A DNA stretch of 64,000 nt from Prosapia bicincta (Eukaryota > Arthropoda > Insecta > Hemiptera > Cercopidae): contig JBAIZL010000005.1 of assembly GCA_036971475.1 (NCBI GenBank), positions 60,823,655-60,887,654 on the forward strand, in the 5' to 3' direction. The translations under genes were made by a program, and so were the position numbers. Positions 10,914 through 22,726 of this stretch are shown here, in pieces; the first letter of the stretch is position 1, and each line of letters opens with the position of its first letter. The notes under the pieces are model-generated. The model was not told where the DNA came from. It saw nothing but the letters and a program-made list of their open reading frames with translations, and made no database searches.

Positions 10914-12437
10914 TGATTATGTGTATAAGAAAACGTTAGAAGGAGATAAGTTTTAAGGGATGGTAACTATATCTACGATAATTTATTAGGAACTTCGTCG
11001 AATAATGAATAAGATAAATATGAATCTATGTTAATAAATGTTGAAGCATCGTTGTAATAAAAATATGGTAATTGTGTATTTAAACTTCGTCGTATTGTAA
11101 GGGAGAATCTGCGTTGATAAATAATGGAATTTCGTCGTATATATTATATATTATAAAAGAAATATGAATCTATGATAATAAATATTAAAGCATCGTTGTA
11201 ATAAAAATATGGTAATGGTGTATTTAAACTTCGTCGTATTGTAAGGGAGAATCTGCGTTGATATATATAAGTATTAAAACAAAATTTATATTCGTTGATA
11301 TAGGGATAGTGTAATCGAAGGAACTATAGATATGATCAAATAGAGTATATGAAATTGCAACCTTTAAAAATATTAGATGTTAAACTTCATATAAAAAAAA
11401 AAAAAACAGATGATATAAGAAAAGAATTGAACTGGATGTGAGATTGGAAGAAGAGATAAAATACTAACTTCGAACTGAGAGTTAGATGAAGCTAAAAGCA
11501 AAATAAATATGAGATAAATGATAAACAGAGTAGTGACAAGGGGAAATAAGTTAAAATATATTAAATAACCTAATTAAACAGAGATAGCAGGGATAAAAAC
11601 GGAAGGAGTACAAGTAGGGTGCAATGTAAAGATAAAGATAGGTATATTCTGGATGAGCATAACAATATAAAAAGGGGAAATATAATTTGGAAAAAGGGGA
11701 ATTTGAAAATAAAATGAAATATATAAATAACGTCGATAATATGTGAAATAAAATAAATGTCTACGTGAATAAGGGTGTTAATGATGTTGATGTCGTCGAA
11801 AATATGTTAAAATAAAATAAATGTCTACGTTAATAAGTGGAGGTAAGGTGAATTACCGTCATATATATATGTAACAAAGTATATAGTATAATAAAGAGTT
11901 TAAAAAAAATAATAATAATAATAATAATAATAAAATAATAGTAATATGAAATTGGGGTTAAATTTAATATAGTTGTGTTCAGATAGAGTTGATAGATTTA
12001 TAACTGAAGTGAGGTTGAGGCAAGGTTAAGACAAATTAATTTTAATTGAAAAAAAAAAATTTTATGATGAATAGTTGGGAGGATGCGAAAAAAGAGATAG
12101 TAAATAGAATAATAAATAACAACATATAAAATTAATGAAATAGTATTATGCGAGTTTTAAACTAGTATAAACCATGTAAGACAAGTAGCTTGAAGTTTTC
12201 AGCTCAGTATTTGATTGGTAAAGAGTTAAGATAAAATTGTATTATAGAATTAAGTATAAATGGACGAAAGTGGACAGATGAAGGTATAAATGACTTTTAA
12301 GTGGACAATTATAAAAGTGGTAAAGACAATGGACAATAAGTTAGCCAAAGTGTTGAGGTATAACGTACTCAATAAAAATGTGTTCAGGTAGTTATTAAAT
12401 AAAATGTACAAGTAGGAAATAAATGTTAATTTAAAAT

Positions 12438-12469
<32 letters not shown>

Positions 12470-12560
12470 TATGTATATTTAAGCAAGCTTGTAAAATGTA
12501 AAGAATGTGTAATGTAGAGATTAGTAATATTTTTTTTATTTAAATTAAATTAGGGGACAT
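10914..12560 (+). other. Non-coding interior of the LTR element
   Basis: Purine-rich AT sequence broken by stops in all frames. It holds two copies of a unit of about 105 bp (11018-11124 and 11160-11265, sharing AACTTCGTCGTATTGTAAGG), two copies of AAATGTCTACGT near 11755 and 11818, an (AAT)n run at 11910-11945 and a 24-bp A-run near 12446-12469. No polymerase or integrase motif was seen. Confidence 0.75.
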
Positions 12561-13993
12561 TGTAACATTTATGGAATGGGCTATATAATATTATTTAAGA
12601 ATTGGAAAATAGATGAGAAATAACTCACTCAAAATTTAGAAAGAAATTCATTAAAAGATTGGTTAGGTTAAAATTGAAACTAAATTCTGGTAAAAGCATA
12701 GAATTATAAACAAGGTTTTTGAACTGGAAATGTATTAGGAAATTTGTTATATCAAATAACCTAACACATAAATTAAAATAAGAAAATCTAATAATAATTA
12801 TGTGTAAACAAATTTGTAAACTGTAGGAACATAGGGCTAAGTAATTACTTGAAGGAGAAAGTGAACACGTTTGTAAACAAAAGAAAATTGTAAGGTTATG
12901 TTTCTATGAATTTGGCTCAAAACACACACAATTCGGAACTATTTCAAAAGTAAAACACAAAGACACTTCACACACTAATAATATTAATAAAATAAACACT
13001 GGAAGGTTTGTTGACGATAGGAAATTGAAACAGTGAGTTTCAACCAAATTAACGAAATAAAAACTGGTGAAAACAAACTTGTTGGTATGTCAGCTGTAAC
13101 ACAGATGTGAGACAGATGTAGGTCAGTGTGACAATCGATTGTAGTGAAGAAAAAGAAAACAAACTAGATTACAGGCAACATGTGTTTTTTGGAGAAGAAA
13201 GGCGGCCATATTTTAAGAATTTTAGAAAAAAAAGGACGCGTAGTTAGAGTTTAGTTGGATGGCGTGGGTGACGCTACAAGATGGGACCTGCCAGGAGCAG
13301 TCAAAATTCTAATTTTTTGGAAAGAGTTCGTCTAAATTATACAGTTTTGTGAGTAAACTTGGCCAGATTAAACAGGAATAAGAAAATTGAAAGAGTTAAT
13401 ACAGTGAAAATATAATTGGAAAGAACTAAAACGGATTTAAGTGTGTGAATTGTTTAATTGGAGAGAACGGGAATTTACGTAAGCGACCAGCAAAATTTAG
13501 ATATTTATTAAGTTGAGAAATAGCGCTATAAAAATAACTTTAGTGGACTTTTAAGATAGTAGAGAAGTTAAATTTGTATTTTAGGATATCTTATAGTTAA
13601 TTAATAGTTCGAAATAATCCAGTTCAAATAGTTTGGTTTTTTTTTTGCATTTTCAAAATTTAATATTGTTTGTTCAAAATTTATTTAATTAACCTAAGAG
13701 TTTCTAAAAATATAGCCCATACTATAACCCCGAGATATCAAGAGATCTTAAACTAGCCAAAGGTATTAAAATGTGGTAACTAAAAAATTAAAAGAAAATA
13801 AGAAATAGTATATTTTGTTAAAAACTTGTAAGTTGTAAAATTTTTGTTTTGTGTTTAGATGTTGAAATAAAATTGTTCTAATAAAGTTTTGAATTGTTCT
13901 TGAGTAGTTTTTTTTTGGTTATTAAATAGAAATAATATATTTTCATTTAATAAAATAAAAGCATATTGTATTGTGTTTTATAGAGACTTTACA
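12561..13993 (+). repeat. 3' LTR
   Basis: Same length and sequence as the 5' LTR except for one T-to-G change seen near 13635. It ends CTTTACA and is followed directly by the resumed TA microsatellite. Confidence 0.95.
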
Positions 13994-14125
<132 letters not shown>

Positions 14126-15141
14126 TAAATGAAGTACTTTATAGTACGCTATAGTAAATAAAGTACTTTACAACTTAAAAAAAACTATATTAGGCGCTAC
14201 AAAAATAATCCTTTTTTAATTTTACTATCCCTTAACAAATATCTAGAATCATTTCTTTTACTTCATTTTGTTGCTTCTTTGCATTAAAAAATTCATCATT
14301 TTCTGCCTCTAACTAATAATAGTCATAGATAGAATATGAGCCTATAAGTCTTGGTTAACGTTTTATTTAATAAAACTGGAATAATTTTTTCGAGAAATGT
14401 ATAAGTTAAAAAGAAGTGATTAAACTATTTGAAGTTTTTGGAAAAGTACCTTATAAATATAAGGGCAATAGGCCTAACAGTTCTTTTCTGTTCCAATGTT
14501 ATTTTAATAATATATTATTTGATAATTGCATTTTATGCTCAATTGCTTATTGGCTGCACAATGCTAGTAGGCTATACAAAAGCTTTGTCTCTGTACTGAA
14601 TGCAAGCCGAGTTAGACATTTATTCAAATATTCATGTAGGCCGTTTCATTTCCCCTTGGCTATTGAAACAAAAAAAAAATATAATTTTAGAAAAAAATTT
14701 ATGGTCGTTTCATTTTTCTTCTAATTTTTGAAATATTATGTAGATATTGTCATGGATAATATTATCTTATTTCTTTTCATTGATTTATTTCAACTCTTCT
14801 CACCATTTCCTTCGTATCAGGAAAACTCTAGTAATGAGAAATCACATTACAAAAACAATAATTTAATACTGGTCTAATGCAGGTAAATAATCTTGTAACA
14901 AAAACCATGATTATCTTCTTTGCTTGGGAAGATTCGTGTACTTATTTATAGTTTACATAATTCATACTGCAGTAAGTCTATTAACTATGTAGTTCAATCC
15001 TTTTCTATGATCTCAATAAATAAAATGTCTAACACAATGAAGAAAGCAGCAATTTTATCTCCTAGTTTGCACTCTAATTGTTTTAAATTAAATTTTCCCC
15101 TGAAAGTTGTCTGCTTTTAAACTGACTGGTATTAACATTTG

Positions 15142-17046
15142 TTGATTCCATCTTCGCGTGAGCTACTAGTAATTGAAAATACAATCCAACACAACACACC
15201 GTTAGAACAACAAGATGCAATCAGACACCAAATAAAACAAAAAATAACCCAAATTAAACCCCCCAAAACAAATACCCAAGAATTAAAAGCAGCCAAATCC
15301 ATCAAAAACAAATTAAAAAAACAAAACTTAACCATCACCAAAGCTGATAAAGGCAACACAACGGTAATTATTAAGAACAGCGACCTCAACATAAAAGTAC
15401 ACAGTTTCATCCAAAATAACAACATCATTACACTAAAAGAAGACCCAACAACGAAATACAACGCTCTAATCAAAGAAGCAATTAACAAAACAAAACTTAT
15501 AATCCCACACCACACCAAAAAGCACCTAAAACAAATAAAGCCAATAGCCCCCAAACTAAACGCCCTGCCCAAACTTCACAAAACAGACATCCCAATACGT
15601 CCACTAATAAACCATACAAGCGCCCCTTCTCATCTTCTAGCCAAATTCCTCGACAAAACTATCCGAAACCATATAAAATTTAATAACCATTGTAGCATAA
15701 AAAATAGCCTAAATCTAATAGACAAAATTAAAAACGTAAATATTCCACACAATTCCACCTTAGTCTCTTTTGATATATCAAATCTATATACAAACATCCC
15801 CATTCCAGAAACCATAGACATCCTCAAAAACATGCTAATAGACACAAATACACCACATACACACATTGACGAAATCATCCACCTCACAAGATTAATCACT
15901 TCTCAAAATTATTTCACCTACAATAACACATACTACAGCCAGAAAGATGGACTACCTATGGGCTCCCCCATAGCAAGCATCTTAGCAGAAATATTCATAC
16001 ACCACATCGAACAAAACCACATTTTACACAACAACAAATACTCAGATAACATAATTTACTGGTACAGATACGTCGACGACATCATAACATTATATAAAGG
16101 CAACACACGCAGAGCACACATATTTCTAAAACACCTAAATTCCATACACCCTAAACTAACATACACCATCGAAACAGAACAACAAAACTCCCTTAACTTC
16201 TTAGACCTCACAATTAAACGAACAGACAAACAAACACATAAATTCAACATATACCGAAAACCCACCAGCACTAACACGACCATACACAGTTCCTCAAACC
16301 ACCCACACCAACACAAACTAGCTGCTTACAATACCATGATATACCGCCTCCTTAAAACACCATTAGACAAAGATGAACACTACCAGGAGCTAAACACCAT
16401 AAAATATATAGCACAAACAAACGGATACAACCCAACAATGATAGACAAATTATACAACCGCCTAAAAAATAAACATAATAACCCAAATACAAACACACAA
16501 GATGACAATCCCATAAAATACTTATCAATACCTTACAGATCATCCAAAACCCACAATCTAACCAACACATTACGAAAATACAACTACAAAATAGCTTACT
16601 CCACACACAACACTCTCAACAAACAATTTAAACCCAACAGCAAAATCAACGACATTTACAACACCACTGGAGTTTACAAACTAACTTGCAGTTCATGCCC
16701 CAGTTTTTACATAGGCCAGACAGGGAGGTCATTTCACACACGTTACCAAGAACATATAAAAGCACTAAAAAACAATAACTACCAATCAAACTTCGCCAAT
16801 CATCTCAACTCCACAAAACACGACTACACAGACATAACATCTAACTTACAAATTCTTCATAAACAACACAGAAATAACCAACGCTACACAACCGAACAAT
16901 ACGAAATATATAGGCACTTCAAACTACACCCTACACACATACTCAATACACAATTACATTACAACTCACACGCACTTTTTGACATCATAACTCCTAATAC
17001 ACACAAAATACACCCACACCACCAAAATATCCCACCCCCACCCTAA
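15142..17046 (+). CDS. Penelope-like reverse transcriptase with GIY-YIG endonuclease
   Basis: Open to the stop at 17044-17046 with no ATG near its beginning, so the true N-terminus was lost with the 5' truncation. Order of parts: a Lys/Asn-rich N-terminal region; LPKLHKTDIPIRPLI (about residue 143); SFDISNLYTNIP, carrying the first catalytic Asp (about 210); GLPMGSPIASILAEIF (about 270); WYRYVDD with the catalytic Asp pair (about 310); LNFLDLTI (about 350); then, after a linker, TGVYKLTCSSCPSFYIGQTG and RSFHTRYQEH (about 510-545), the GIY-YIG nuclease preceded by a Cys pair. RT plus C-terminal GIY-YIG defines the Penelope class; the nuclease nicks the target and the RT copies RNA there. Antisense frames over it reflect base composition only. 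Confidence 0.93.
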   Translation: MIPSSRELLVIENTIQHNTPLEQQDAIRHQIKQKITQIKPPKTNTQELKAAKSIKNKLKKQNLTITKADKGNTTVIIKNSDLNIKVHSFIQNNNIITLKEDPTTKYNALIKEAINKTKLIIPHHTKKHLKQIKPIAPKLNALPKLHKTDIPIRPLINHTSAPSHLLAKFLDKTIRNHIKFNNHCSIKNSLNLIDKIKNVNIPHNSTLVSFDISNLYTNIPIPETIDILKNMLIDTNTPHTHIDEIIHLTRLITSQNYFTYNNTYYSQKDGLPMGSPIASILAEIFIHHIEQNHILHNNKYSDNIIYWYRYVDDIITLYKGNTRRAHIFLKHLNSIHPKLTYTIETEQQNSLNFLDLTIKRTDKQTHKFNIYRKPTSTNTTIHSSSNHPHQHKLAAYNTMIYRLLKTPLDKDEHYQELNTIKYIAQTNGYNPTMIDKLYNRLKNKHNNPNTNTQDDNPIKYLSIPYRSSKTHNLTNTLRKYNYKIAYSTHNTLNKQFKPNSKINDIYNTTGVYKLTCSSCPSFYIGQTGRSFHTRYQEHIKALKNNNYQSNFANHLNSTKHDYTDITSNLQILHKQHRNNQRYTTEQYEIYRHFKLHPTHILNTQLHYNSHALFDIITPNTHKIHPHHQNIPPPP

Positions 17047-17077
17047 CCTACGTAAACCTTGAGATCAGTTACGGTCT

Positions 17078-17117
17078 GAGTTGAAAAAGGGACACATCTC
17101 CCGAAACGGCCGTCCTC
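17078..17117 (+). ncRNA. Hammerhead-like ribozyme with U3/A8 core, Penelope 3' tail
   Basis: Helix I GAG/CTC (3 bp), core TTGAAAA in place of CTGANGA, one extra A, stem II GGGA/TCCC with a 6-base loop, GAAAC, a palindromic helix III ACGG/CCGT, and C17. Order and spacing fit a hammerhead with minimal helix III, as known from Penelope-like elements. Positions 3 and 8, which pair in the active fold, are both changed so that a U-A pair replaces C-G. Activity is uncertain, because helix I is short and G8 is normally catalytic. Confidence 0.5.
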
Positions 17118-18003
17118 AACACAAAAAAGTAAGTGCTACTATAGGCAAGTTAAAACATTTTTTAAAAAAAGTTGTAAGTGACTGGTATTTTCATTCAGTA
17201 TATATTTCAAGTAAGTCCCTTCTACATTTATTTGGTTAATATTCCTTGATGCATTACATTTAGTAACCACACAAAAAATTACAGAATACAGTTTCAATAC
17301 ACATTTTTCCTGGTGTTTTAATACCTCATGATCTCTACATCTTATTCAACTGAACAGGGGTTTATTACCTTTGTAAATTATTTCTCAATTTACACAATAT
17401 TCTTTCTTACTTCAGTTGATATACTTTTTTTAAAAAATAACTACAGTATCTTTTTTCAATTCTTCTCTCATTTATTCTACATTTGATATTCCAGCAAGCC
17501 TCTACTGATTGGGTTTATATAAAATACAAATTTTTATTAAGGTCTAATAATCTCTGCTGTAAGATAAAACTGAGTGATTCTGTTTTTGGAAATTGTGTTT
17601 ATCAATATACAGACACAATAGTTTTAAAATTGTTAGAAGCCTACTATGATGCTCTAACAAAGCCAACAGGGAAATATAAATTTTATGTATTTAAATTAAG
17701 GTGGAATAATTTTTGTTCATATCTTTGTTATCAACCCAGCAGATGCAAATAACTCAGATCACATAGCAGGTGAATCGGATCATGTTTAAACTGTTTTAAA
17801 ATTAGGGTATTAATATAGTAGGTTAAGCAAGTTAGATATTTAAAAATACTATTTATAAGAAAATAATAGATATAAATTATTTACAAACTCTTTATACATT
17901 CAAAGATTTTTTTTCTTTTGCTCCAACACATCTTCATTATGCCATTCTTTCCCTATTTTTTCGACACTTAATCCAGTATCCTTTTGTAATAGATATTGGT
18001 TCT

Positions 18004-19370
18004 TTATAGTGCAGAAAACAAAACTGACAGATATTTTACCATGTCAGTAAATACAAATCTTATTTTTGCATTTACACCTCCTTGATATTTTTCAGAATTT
18101 TTTTGTTTTTCCAAAATTAAGGGAGCTAAAATGTCAATGACTTCAGTAAGATGGAGTGTTCTTTTACACTTCTTTAGCTTTGTACAATAATCATCTTTTA
18201 CTAGAGTTTTAACTTTTAGATTTTGTATAAATTTTTCTGACATCAACACACAAGCTTTTTATTTTTACCTTCTTGTTTTTTTAAAGTTTTCTATGGGGTT
18301 CTGTTATAGGCAGAACATCTATGAATGACGAGTTAGAATTTTGTGAAGTAATTGCAGAAGTGGTCTGAGATGATGAGGGAAGAAACTGTGAATTTTGCTA
18401 GTGGTGGTGTTATTGCGTGTTGAAGCATCAACTTTCTGAGTGTTAGCAGTAGGAAAAGAACAATGAGAATCTGGAAAGCCAGAGAGAGATAGTCATGATC
18501 TTGAAGAATTTTGGGATTCAAAGAGAAGATTTCTGTAGAAGAAAAGCCATTTTCTGCAATTGCAGATGTAGCCACTGTGGCTCAGGCCTCCTTAAAAGTA
18601 ATACTGAATATAAGATTATTAATTTTTTGTTCTTCATTGTATCGAAGGAGGAACCTGTCAACTGATGGAAAAACCGCCCATTGGGTGCAGTTTATGTGTA
18701 TTGTGACTGGGTATTCATAGAACGTAAAATCACATCCACAAAATGCCCGAGCAGACAATGTTCTGTCAACAGCATGGCCAGCTATTAGCAAAACACACAT
18801 GGTCCAGGAGTTTAAACTTGTAAAAAGTTAAACCTTTCCACTCCATAAATGCTACTTCTGCGATCCACCTACACTCTTTCACCACAACCTCAGTCCTATT
18901 TAGAAACCCATCTTTAATTCTTTATGATACTTTTCCCCTTGCAATTAACAACAAAGGTTAGTACCAATTTCCCTTTGGAAGATTTGGGTGCCTTGCTAAA
19001 AAATATTGGAGAAAGCTTTTACCTGCCATTTTGTTTTCATTGTTAAAATTGTTAGGTATGTTATTACCAAAGGCGTATTTATAAACCCCAGCTGCGATCT
19101 CTTTTTCAGTTAATCTGAAACAATACTTGGGGAGTTTGATTATTCAACCTTCAAGATCAAGCTCTTGTTATTCTGGATAATGTGCTGCCCTTCTACTTTT
19201 CCCCTGAACACCATCGTGTAAAGATGCTGATGCCGTCGTATATGGAACATTATATTTCCTTGCTGCTTGTTTTATAGTCATACACCCTCTAATAGCTTCA
19301 AAAGCATATAGTAAATCCTTTCCCTCATAACTTCCCTTCCTCTTTCTTTTATAATTTCCAATCTATAAAA
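18004..19370 (-). pseudogene. Pogo/Tigger-like transposase remnant
   Basis: Broken in all frames but colinear on the minus strand. Near 19330-19200 is a psq-type helix-turn-helix: AFEAIRGCMTIKQAARKYNV then PYTTASASLHDGVQGKSRRA. Near 19130-19070 comes a stretch like the CENP-B-type DNA-binding linker (RLTEKEIAAGVY). Near 18580-18480, ATSAIAENGFSSTEIFSLNP resembles the end of the DDE domain in pogo and jerky proteins. Stops and frameshifts lie between these, and the catalytic Asp residues are not clear (LLIAGHAVDRT at about 18790 may be one). I could not find terminal repeats. The function when intact would be cut-and-paste transposition. Confidence 0.6.
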
Positions 19371-20279
19371 AATGATCGGATTTTAGTGTTGCTGTTTAAA
19401 AATTGTAAGGACCTTAGTCACCTGACGCAAGCCAATCTGAATCATCTTCCTTAGTGGGAAAATTTTCAAAATTTGTTGGTAATATTGTTTGTTAACACAG
19501 ACTTTAGTAACTATAAGTTAGGAATGTTAAAGAACCATATATTATAGAAATGGTTTTGGTTTAGCCAACTCTTTAACCGTTAATATAAAAACCTTTAATA
19601 AATACTATGAAGGTTACAGAAATAAAGTTAAAACTACGGTACAAATACATTTTACTATTGTTTGATGAGAAATAACAGTTGTGTTGTTTTCTATTTTAAC
19701 ACAAAATGGGGTTTAGTTGTAGCAGTCAACTTGTCCCACAATCACTACAAGTTTAAGAGTTAACTCAATCCGATAAACCTACAAATCATTCTGCTTTACC
19801 CCACATTATTAACATATAAGTTCTACTAAGCATATTACATTATAAATTAAGCTCACTACTTACTTTACAGAAAAAGGATTTTCCAAATCCTGGCTTAATA
19901 CCTCAAATATGAAATTCAAACAAATTGGTTTTATATTTATCTCTAATCTTTAAATACTTTTTATCTTGAATTTAAACTTTGTTATATTTAAACTGTAAAT
20001 ATTGTCGGTTGATATCGAGATAGTGTTCGATAGGGTGAGAGTAGAAAATCTACATACGATTTTTATAATTATGTAAAATACCATGTCGAAATTAAAATTT
20101 AATTAGATGTGTAATTTTAACCAATGTAAATCTCACTTAGCTCTATAATTGCATGGTTTGAAATACCAAGTTGTATACTAACATTTCTATCTGAAAAACT
20201 CACACACAACTACACCTAACAAATACATAACAATGAAATCATCACGCACACCAAACTAATCATGACATTTCATGTATAG

Positions 20280-21140
20280 CAGCTAGTCTATAGTTGTGAA
20301 GTTCTTAACATGTTCTTCCAGTTTTAGCATCTTAGCAGAAATATTCATCTGCCACATTAAATGACACCTAATTTTACAAAACAGCTAATACATAGACTAG
20401 TACATTTTGTGTACACCAGTTTGTGATGTACTTATGTACTGGCATAATATACAAAGGTACCAAATGCCAAATACAGATACGTTTCGAATAGACCAATGCT
20501 CTAACAACATTAAGCAACCTTTTTATATCCCTCAAGAGCAACTGTTGATTTGATCATGGCCACCATAAAGGATTAGCATACAGGAATAGCTTTTTTTCTC
20601 ATTTTGGATGTAATGAGGATTACAATTTTACAATACATAAGGTGACTTTTACATCAATTCAAAACTGTTACAAAGGAAAAATATATTACCATAATTATCG
20701 AAGTCTTGATGCTGTTCATGACGAGCTGGTAGTTAATAATTTATTACACTTTTGATATAACTTGCAACCAGACTTTTTGTTAACTAAATGTTGTAAAATT
20801 TAGATCTATGTAAACACAGATCATACATACTCTTCAATCACATCACTTTTAACTTTGAAAAATTGGTACCAAAAAAGCACAACTGCATCAATTCTAACGG
20901 AAAAATATAAGACTGAAGAAGTTATAAGACGAAAACGTTTCCTCCAAGTGTAAGTTAACAATTCAACAACCTTTAATTAACAAAAAGTCTGGTCGCAAGT
21001 AAAATCAAAGTGTAATAATTTACCATAACTATTAGGCTTAATATTATAAATTCAATATTTGAAAGCTGATGATGTATTTCAGCTGTCAACTAAAATGCTG
21101 CATAGTTTTAGAAATAGATCTGACTCCAACTTATGTCTAT

Positions 21141-21172
<32 letters not shown>

Positions 21173-22400
21173 TGTATGAGCAGAATGAGAAAATATGGTT
21201 TCATACAAATATGTGATTGAAAATGGCAACAACATCCAATAAGTTTTAGAAATATCAGGATAAAACACTTTGAAGTGGAACCAAAACTCAAGTAATGGAA
21301 TGTAAAATTTTTAATGTTGGACCATAAAGCAGCTTGATAGATCTTCTTTGGCTGATGACATCTGGGTCTAGAAATAGGTTTTCAACCATTCATTAAATCT
21401 GGTCAAAGTGGAAAATACAGCCTAAGTTGAGAAACAAAGTATGTTTTTGCGGAAACATACACAAAACACTAAGATCAGGAATTCGATTCTTCATCACAAA
21501 TTAGTAAAGTAAAGGTACCAAAATTTGTGTTCAATATTATTTAAACCTATTTTATAACATATGTATATGGAAAGTTGAAATATAATTAAATTTGCATTAA
21601 ATGTAAAGTTTAATTTATAATGAAAATAAATTGTTCCATTGACCCACTGTTGAATGCTCAGGTTGGAAAACATTGAGTTATATAATTAGAACTGAATCTT
21701 TGAACACAAATAAATACTTTAACTTAACTTTCAGTAAAGACACTTACAAATTCATTGGAAACTACACTTACAAAAAATTTAATAACTTGAATATCATACT
21801 TTAATTTTTTACTATTACAAGCACAATTTTTATGCCTTCAATACCATGATCTACCTCTTCTTAAAAATATCCTAAGTAATATTAAACAAAATCACACATT
21901 TAAGACAAGCTAGTAGCTATTAGGATATGACACTTTAATAATCAATAAATTATACTTCCATTTATAAAGTAAACTAAAAAAACCTAAAATGTCATTTGCC
22001 TAACCAAAAAATACATTGAACCTAAAAATACAGACCACATAAACTGTCTAATATGTTTTGAAAAATATAATTACAAAATAAACAACATCATACACAACAC
22101 ACATCAAAAACCATACGATATGATAATGCAAAGCAACATATGAATTCCAACCAACTAAATAAATTCAACAATAGCAATATACTTTATTTCATACATATAG
22201 GAAGTATGAAATGCATAAACATTGCTAACTACACATACACATATCGGACACCCAATTACATTAAAATTTTAAATGCTATTTGATATAATTACCCCAAATA
22301 TCTAAAATTGCTCTTGGTCTTGCTACACTATCCAATAACTTTTTAACTTAACCAACATCGGTTGCAATTCAAAAATTGACAAAAATTAACTTGAGTTACG
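20280..22400 (+). pseudogene. Decayed Penelope-like copy, interrupted
   Basis: Short stretches match the intact copy at 15134-17178 in the same order: 20326-20365 (ATCTTAGCAGAAATATTCAT, the RT palm region), 21836-21870 (AATACCATGATCTACCTC), 22050-22110 and 22240-22320 (CAATTACATTAAAATTTTAA, near the C-terminus). Stops and indels are everywhere. A piece of a different Penelope subfamily (20690-21040) lies inside. Confidence 0.6.
20690..21040. repeat. Penelope fragment with inverted tails and hammerhead-like core
   Basis: The left part (20690-20795) and the right part (20960-21030) share, in inverse orientation, a tail containing TCTGGTCGCAAGT, so this is a foldback. Between them lies the end of a Penelope frame (CACATCACTTTTAACTTTG, as at 30450). 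On the plus strand, CTGAAGA at 20913-20919 is followed by one extra A, a 3-bp stem GTT/GAC with an ATAA loop, and GAAAACGTTT. No helix I is evident. Confidence 0.6.
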
Positions 22401-22536
22401 AGTTACCCAAAGTAACTATCCATTCAGTATCCAAGTAAAAACACTTCACAATCTATTAAAGTATATAAATAATTTCAAATTGAAAACAAATCTAGGGTAT
22501 TAAACAAGTTGATGGGTCTGAAACATTGTAAAACAT

Positions 22537-22726
22537 TATATTTAGAAAGAACTTAACTAAGTGAATACATAGTAGCTTATTTGCTGACGCGTTTCAAAAC
22601 ATTCGTTCCTTTTTACGAAGATAGCCCTCTACTCAAACCCTTCGTAAAAGGAACGAATGTTTTGAAACACGTCAGCAAGTAAGCAATTACGTATTCACTT
22701 AGTTAAGTACTTTTTAAATATAGTTT
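22537..22726. repeat. Foldback with hammerhead-like half motifs
   Basis: Arms of about 75-85 bp around a short centre (about 22615-22640). The right arm (plus) reads AAAAGGAACGAATGTTTTG then GAAACACGTC; the left arm (minus) reads GAAACGCGTC. The second conserved strand, a short helix III and C17 are present, but the CTGANGA strand is not, so only half a ribozyme remains. Confidence 0.65.

Larger units (their letters stand above)
7928..13993 (+). mobile_element. Non-autonomous LTR retrotransposon
   Basis: A 6066-bp element with two 1433-bp LTRs, a tRNA-Lys-type primer binding site directly after the left LTR, and a purine-rich taggggaca just before the right LTR. The 3.2-kb interior has one 310-codon gag-like frame, protease fragments in the wrong order, and no detectable reverse transcriptase, RNase H or integrase. 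The LTRs match over their full length apart from a single T/G difference that I found in a T-run. The insertion is therefore recent, although the element could not have copied itself: its enzymes must have come from another element. Confidence 0.93.
15134..17178 (+). mobile_element. Penelope-like retroelement, 5'-truncated
   Basis: A 2045-bp insertion flanked by an 11-bp direct repeat TGACTGGTATT (15123-15133 and 17179-17189), the likely target duplication. It contains one long open frame and a 130-bp 3' tail with a hammerhead-like motif. Its C-rich coding strand (poor in G and T) stands out from the surrounding intron. With no stop in 635 codons it is the youngest Penelope copy here. No promoter or upstream repeat is present, so it is presumably dead on arrival. 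Confidence 0.9.

Noticed and set aside
15132..16606. Minus-strand frames over the Penelope element with membrane-like Cys/Trp/Leu content
   Set aside because: Antisense shadows of the C- and A-rich RT frame.
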